A DNA stretch of 46,700 nucleotides, taken from NCBI GenBank assembly GCA_044234625.1, contig JBIIIP010000007.1, forward strand, positions 1 to 46,700. The letters run 5' to 3'. The stretch is from CACORA01 sp044234625 (GTDB taxonomy: Bacteria; Planctomycetota; Planctomycetia; Pirellulales; UBA1268). Below are positions 43,405-46,700 of this stretch, piece by piece; within the stretch, counting starts at the first letter, position 1, and each line of letters starts with the position of its first letter. The notes under the pieces are model-generated. The model was not told the DNA's origin and ran no database searches. It was given only the letters and a program-made list of their open reading frames with translations. The translations under genes were made by a program, and so were the position numbers.

Positions 43405-43518
43405 GCCGACAGTGTAGAGCGGCGTCGCCGGCTCACCACTCGACCCTCCCCGGAGCCCTCGAAGGCGGGCGAAAAGTTCCACTGGCCCGGTGGGTGGGAC
43501 GGGTTCAGGCCGCGGTCG

Positions 43519-44397
43519 TCACGCCCGCCGGGAAATGGCGCGCACCAGCGCCTGCCCCATGTCGGCCGGGCTCTCCGCGATCTCGATCCCGGCATCGCGC
43601 AGGGCCGCGAGTTTGGCGTCAGCCGTGCCCTTGCCGCCGGAGATGATCGCGCCCGCATGCCCCATCCGCTTGCCGGGCGGTGCCGTGCGGCCGGCGATGA
43701 AGGCGGCCACAGGCTTCGTGACGTGCTGCTTGACGTACTCCGCCGCCTCCTCCTCGGCCGAACCGCCGATCTCGCCCATCATGAGGATGGCGTGGGTGTC
43801 GGGGTCGGCCTGGAAGAGCTCCAGGATGTCGATGAAGCTGGAGCCGACGAGCGGATCGCCGCCGAGGCCCACGCAGGTGCTCTGGCCGTGGCCGAGCTGC
43901 GTGAGCTGCCAGACGGCCTCGTAGGTGAGCGTGCCCGAGCGGCTCATCACGCCCACGTGGCCGGGGGCATGGATATAGCCCGGCATGATGCCGATCTTGC
44001 ACTCGCCGGGCGTGATCACGCCGGGGCAGTTGGGGCCGATCAGCCGGCTCTTCGAGGCCTTCACGACCGGAAGCACCCGGGCCATGTCGAGCACCGGGAT
44101 GCCCTCGGTGATGGCGATCACCAGCTCGATCCCCGCGTCCACCGCCTCGAGGATCGCGTCGGCGGCGAAGGCCGGCGGCACGAAGATCATGGTGGCGTTG
44201 GCGCCGGTGGCGTCGCGGGCTTCGGCCACCGTGTTGAAGACGGGCAGGTCGGCGATCGAGTCGCCCCCCTTCCCCGGCGTCACGCCCCCCACCATCCGCG
44301 TGCCGTAGGCCTGGCAGCCGCGGGTGTGAAACTCTCCGACCTTGCCGGTGATGCCCTGGCAGATGACGCGGGTGTCGCGATTGACGAGGATGCTCAT
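43519..44397 (-). CDS. sucD: Succinyl-CoA synthetase alpha subunit
   Basis: About 292 residues, the standard size. Forms the TCA-cycle enzyme with SucC, interconverting succinyl-CoA and succinate with NTP formation. Landmarks: NRDTRVICQGITGKVGEFHT (CoA/nucleotide-binding Rossmann), GTRMVGGVTPGKGG, IGPNCPGVITPGECKIGIMPG, SRSGTLTYEAVWQLTQLGHGQSTC, and the phosphohistidine loop GHAGAIISGGKGTADAK near the C-terminus. Start at 44397, 30 bases after sucC, same strand. Confidence 0.96.
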   Translation of the reverse strand: MSILVNRDTRVICQGITGKVGEFHTRGCQAYGTRMVGGVTPGKGGDSIADLPVFNTVAEARDATGANATMIFVPPAFAADAILEAVDAGIELVIAITEGIPVLDMARVLPVVKASKSRLIGPNCPGVITPGECKIGIMPGYIHAPGHVGVMSRSGTLTYEAVWQLTQLGHGQSTCVGLGGDPLVGSSFIDILELFQADPDTHAILMMGEIGGSAEEEAAEYVKQHVTKPVAAFIAGRTAPPGKRMGHAGAIISGGKGTADAKLAALRDAGIEIAESPADMGQALVRAISRRA

Positions 44398-44427
44398 GGG
44401 TGTCTCGGGTGGGGGGTGGAGAGTATG

Positions 44428-45612
44428 TCAGGCCTGGGCGGCGGCGACGACCTTCTTCGCGGCGTCGGTGAGGCCGTCGGCGGTGATGATCGAGGTGCCG
44501 CTCGCGGCGAGGATCTTCTTGCCCTCCTCCACCTCCGTCCCCTCGAGCCGCACGACGAGCGGCACCGTGAAGCCGACCGTCTTCGAGGCCTCGACGAGCG
44601 CCGTGGCGATCGTCGTGCACCGCATGATGCCGCCGAAGATGTTCACGAGGATCGCCTTCACGTGCTTGTCAGAGAGGATGATGCGGAAGGCCTCCGTGAC
44701 CTGCCCCACGTCGGCCCCGCCGCCGACATCGAGGAAGTTGGCCGGCTCGCCGCCGTGGTATTTCACGAGATCCATCGTGCTCATCGCGAGGCCGGCGCCG
44801 TTGACGAGGCAGCCGATCGTGCCATTGAGCTTCACGTACGACAGCCCCGCGGCGGCGGCCCGCGTCTCGGCCGGCTCCTCCTCGGACTCATCGCGGAGGG
44901 CGGCGATCTCCTTGTGCCGGAAGAGGGCGTTGTCGTCGAACGTCATCTTCGCGTCGAGGGCCACGAGCGTGCCCTCCTTCGTGAGCACCAGCGGATTGAT
45001 CTCCAGCAGCGAGGCATCGAGGCTCACGAACGCCTGGCAGAGCCGGCGGAAAAACGTCTCCGCATGCCGCCACGCGGCGGTGGGCAGGCCGAGGCGGGAG
45101 GCGAGCAGCCGGGCCTGGTAGCCGGCCAGCCCGCGGTCGGGATCGAAGGGCTCGGTGAGGATCAGCTCGGGGGTCTTGGCGGCCACCTCCTCGATGTCCA
45201 TGCCGCCGGCCGTGCTGGCGATGAGGACGGGCGAGCCGGCCCGCCGGTCGACGAGGACGGCGCAGTAGAGTTCGCGGTCGATGGCGCAGCCGCTCTCCAC
45301 GAACACCTGCCGCACCACCTGGCCCTCGGGTCCGGTCTGGATCGTGACGAGCGTCTGGCCGAGCAGGCCGGTGGCGATCCGCCTGGCGTCGGCCGCCGTC
45401 TTGGCAAGTTCCACGCCGCGCTGCGAGCCCCCCTTGACGGTGCCCTTGCCGCGGCCGCCGGCATGGATTTGCGCCTTGACCGCGCAGACCGGCGTGCCGA
45501 GCGCCGTAAAGGCGGCCTCCGCCTCGGCGGGGGTGCGGGCCACCTTCCCGGCGAGAACGGGCACACCGGCGGCCCGGAGGAGGTCTTTGGCCTGGAATTC
45601 ATGGATTTTCAT
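44428..45612 (-). CDS. sucC: Succinyl-CoA synthetase beta subunit
   Basis: About 394 residues. ATP-grasp subunit of succinyl-CoA synthetase. Begins MKIHEFQAKDLLRAAGVPV, with the conserved QIHAGGRGKG nucleotide-binding lysine loop, then LEINPLVLTKEGTLVALDAKM (metal site), LVNGAGLAMSTMDLVKYHGGEPANFLDVGGGA, and VKAILVNIFGGIMRC near the C-terminus. The start is set by this N-terminus; AAGGG lies 7 bases upstream, and the frame open to 46593 overlaps the divergent glycosyltransferase antisense. First gene of sucC-sucD; divergent from the GT4 gene over a 126-base spacer in which I see no clear promoter. Confidence 0.96.
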   Translation of the reverse strand: MKIHEFQAKDLLRAAGVPVLAGKVARTPAEAEAAFTALGTPVCAVKAQIHAGGRGKGTVKGGSQRGVELAKTAADARRIATGLLGQTLVTIQTGPEGQVVRQVFVESGCAIDRELYCAVLVDRRAGSPVLIASTAGGMDIEEVAAKTPELILTEPFDPDRGLAGYQARLLASRLGLPTAAWRHAETFFRRLCQAFVSLDASLLEINPLVLTKEGTLVALDAKMTFDDNALFRHKEIAALRDESEEEPAETRAAAAGLSYVKLNGTIGCLVNGAGLAMSTMDLVKYHGGEPANFLDVGGGADVGQVTEAFRIILSDKHVKAILVNIFGGIMRCTTIATALVEASKTVGFTVPLVVRLEGTEVEEGKKILAASGTSIITADGLTDAAKKVVAAAQA

Positions 45613-45738
45613 GGGGTACCCTTCGTGGCTACGATGCGCCGGGACCGGTCGGGCAGGTCGCCAATATGGCACGAATCGTCCCGAGCTCCAATTGGGTCCG
45701 GTTTTCGGCACGCCCCTTTGGCCATCGGAGGCCAGAGC

Positions 45739-46700
45739 GTGCCCAGCAAGAGTGTTGGCAGCCGAATGACCGCATCCGATCAGTCCCGCGATCCCCTGCC
45801 CCGCGTGGTGATCGACCTGGAGAAACTGCGGCGCATCAACTGCGGCCTCGGTCGGTTCGCTCTCTACCTGGGGCAGGAGATCCGCAGCCTCGCCGCCGGC
45901 CGGTTTCGACCCGTGTTTCTCTTGCCCCGGGGCGGCGAGCGGCACTTCGTCGGCGGGGGCTTCGACAGCATGTTTATCTCGCCGTGGCGGAAGGAGCCCT
46001 TCATGCGGCTCATCCGGCCGCTGGCGATGCGGGCGCGGCCGGCCGCGCGGATTTCCGCCTGGCATGCCACCAGCCAGATGTCGAAGTATCTCCCGCTCGA
46101 CGCCCGGATCCCAGTGGTGCTCACCGTCCACGACCTGACGTTCATCCACGAGGCGTCCCGCGGAGGGAGAGGCGCGGAGATCGACAGGCGGCTCCGCGAC
46201 CTGCAGCAGCGGGTCGACCGCGCGGCCATCGTGGCCACCGACACCGACTACGTGGCCCGCGAACTGGCCCACCACGTCGATCTCCACGGCAAGGGTGTGC
46301 ACGTGCTGCCCTTGGGACCGGCGCCGGCGCCCTCCCCTTCCCCCGCCCGCCCGCGGTTCGTGCCCCAGGGGCCTTTCCTCTTCACGCTGGGCAACTGCCT
46401 GCCGCACAAGAACTTCCACGTGCTTCTTGATCTGGTCGAGGCGCGGCCCGAGACAAGGCTGGTGCTGGCCGGCAAGAAGACGACGCCCTACGGAGAATTG
46501 CTCGAGCGGCAGATCGCCGCGCGGGGCCTGCGGGGGCGGGTGGTGATGCCCGGCGAGATCACCGACGGCGAACGGCAGTGGCTCTACGAGCACTGCGACG
46601 CCTTTCTTTTTCCCTCGCTGGGAGAGGGATTCGGCCTGCCGGTGCTCGAGGCCATGCAGGCCGGGAAGCCGGTGTTCGTCTCGCGGCTGACGAGCCTGCC
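45739..46700 (+). CDS. GT4-family glycosyltransferase (partial, C-terminus outside window)
   Basis: About 320 residues present. GT-B fold. N-terminal domain: VVIDLEKLRRINCGLGRFALYLG and VVLTVHDLTFIHEA (typical HDL segment), IVATDTDYVARELAHH. C-terminal donor-binding domain: FLFTLGNCLPHKNFHVLLDLV, RLVLAGKKTTPYGELLE, VVMPGEITDGERQWLYEHCDAFLFPSLGEGFGLPVLEAMQ, the last being the GT4 EGFGLPxLE motif that binds the sugar nucleotide. Likely builds a surface glycan. The start is taken as the GTG at 45739, since GGAGG lies 7 bases upstream; an ATG at 45766, in frame, has no ribosome site. Confidence 0.85.
   Translation, partial: MPSKSVGSRMTASDQSRDPLPRVVIDLEKLRRINCGLGRFALYLGQEIRSLAAGRFRPVFLLPRGGERHFVGGGFDSMFISPWRKEPFMRLIRPLAMRARPAARISAWHATSQMSKYLPLDARIPVVLTVHDLTFIHEASRGGRGAEIDRRLRDLQQRVDRAAIVATDTDYVARELAHHVDLHGKGVHVLPLGPAPAPSPSPARPRFVPQGPFLFTLGNCLPHKNFHVLLDLVEARPETRLVLAGKKTTPYGELLERQIAARGLRGRVVMPGEITDGERQWLYEHCDAFLFPSLGEGFGLPVLEAMQAGKPVFVSRLTSL

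Overview
The window reads as chromosomal DNA of a high-GC, Gram-negative-type bacterium, most likely a Planctomycetota member (Pirellulales-like). The clearest lineage marker is a Cys-rich protein built of YTV/VPYTE-type repeats (38752-40008), a planctomycete signature. Two secreted beta-barrel-like paralogs, a TamB/AsmA-like giant protein and heptose/O-antigen genes point to an outer membrane. Species cannot be named from the sequence alone.

Layout. (1) 1-23101 is a surface-polysaccharide (LPS/O-antigen-like) locus. It starts with heptose genes gmhA (partial, -) and gmhB (+), separated by a PD-(D/E)XK-like coiled-coil protein and a perfect operator-like dyad. A polytopic membrane protein follows. 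The + strand operon 4000-9087 encodes a NeuB-SAF-cupin fusion, an acetolactate-synthase-like TPP enzyme, a HAD phosphatase and a GT2 glycosyltransferase. Facing it is a long - strand run, 23101 down to 9100: rfbF-rfbG-rfbH (CDP-4-keto-3,6-dideoxyglucose pathway), a radical SAM enzyme behind its own sigma70-like promoter, an unknown protein, a methyltransferase, a GDP-mannose-hydrolase-like Nudix protein, a sugar C-methyltransferase, an NAD-dependent epimerase, then a radical-SAM-like protein that has lost its cluster cysteines, an Fe-alcohol dehydrogenase, an intact radical SAM paralog and an FkbM methyltransferase. Genes between about 7.3 and 14.1 kb are visibly lower in GC than both flanks and look acquired. 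The CDP-dideoxysugar enzymes together with the TPP enzyme, C-methyltransferase and reductases suggest a branched or C-methylated dideoxysugar. Four proteins here carry the same WGAG-type Rossmann module on different catalytic domains.

(2) 23219-30144: two tandem outer-membrane-like paralogs, birA, an RlmM-like RNA methyltransferase, a 20-codon lysine-rich mini-gene with an ideal Shine-Dalgarno and its own terminator, an aspartate-type aminotransferase, and mobA. Two intergenic spaces hold large nested inverted repeats, the best of which (29311-29428) folds as a cloverleaf-like candidate RNA.

(3) 30169-46700: a 1291-residue AsmA/TamB-like protein, a flavin monooxygenase overlapping bioF, an EVE-domain protein, a GT61 glycosyltransferase, a 470-bp repeat-rich spacer, the YTV-repeat protein, a lutABC lactate-oxidation operon ending in a small zinc-ribbon gene and an intrinsic terminator, sucCD, and a partial GT4 glycosyltransferase at the right edge.

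No tRNA, rRNA, CRISPR array, insertion sequence or transposase was recognised. GC-rich coding makes many long antisense open frames; these were treated as shadows.
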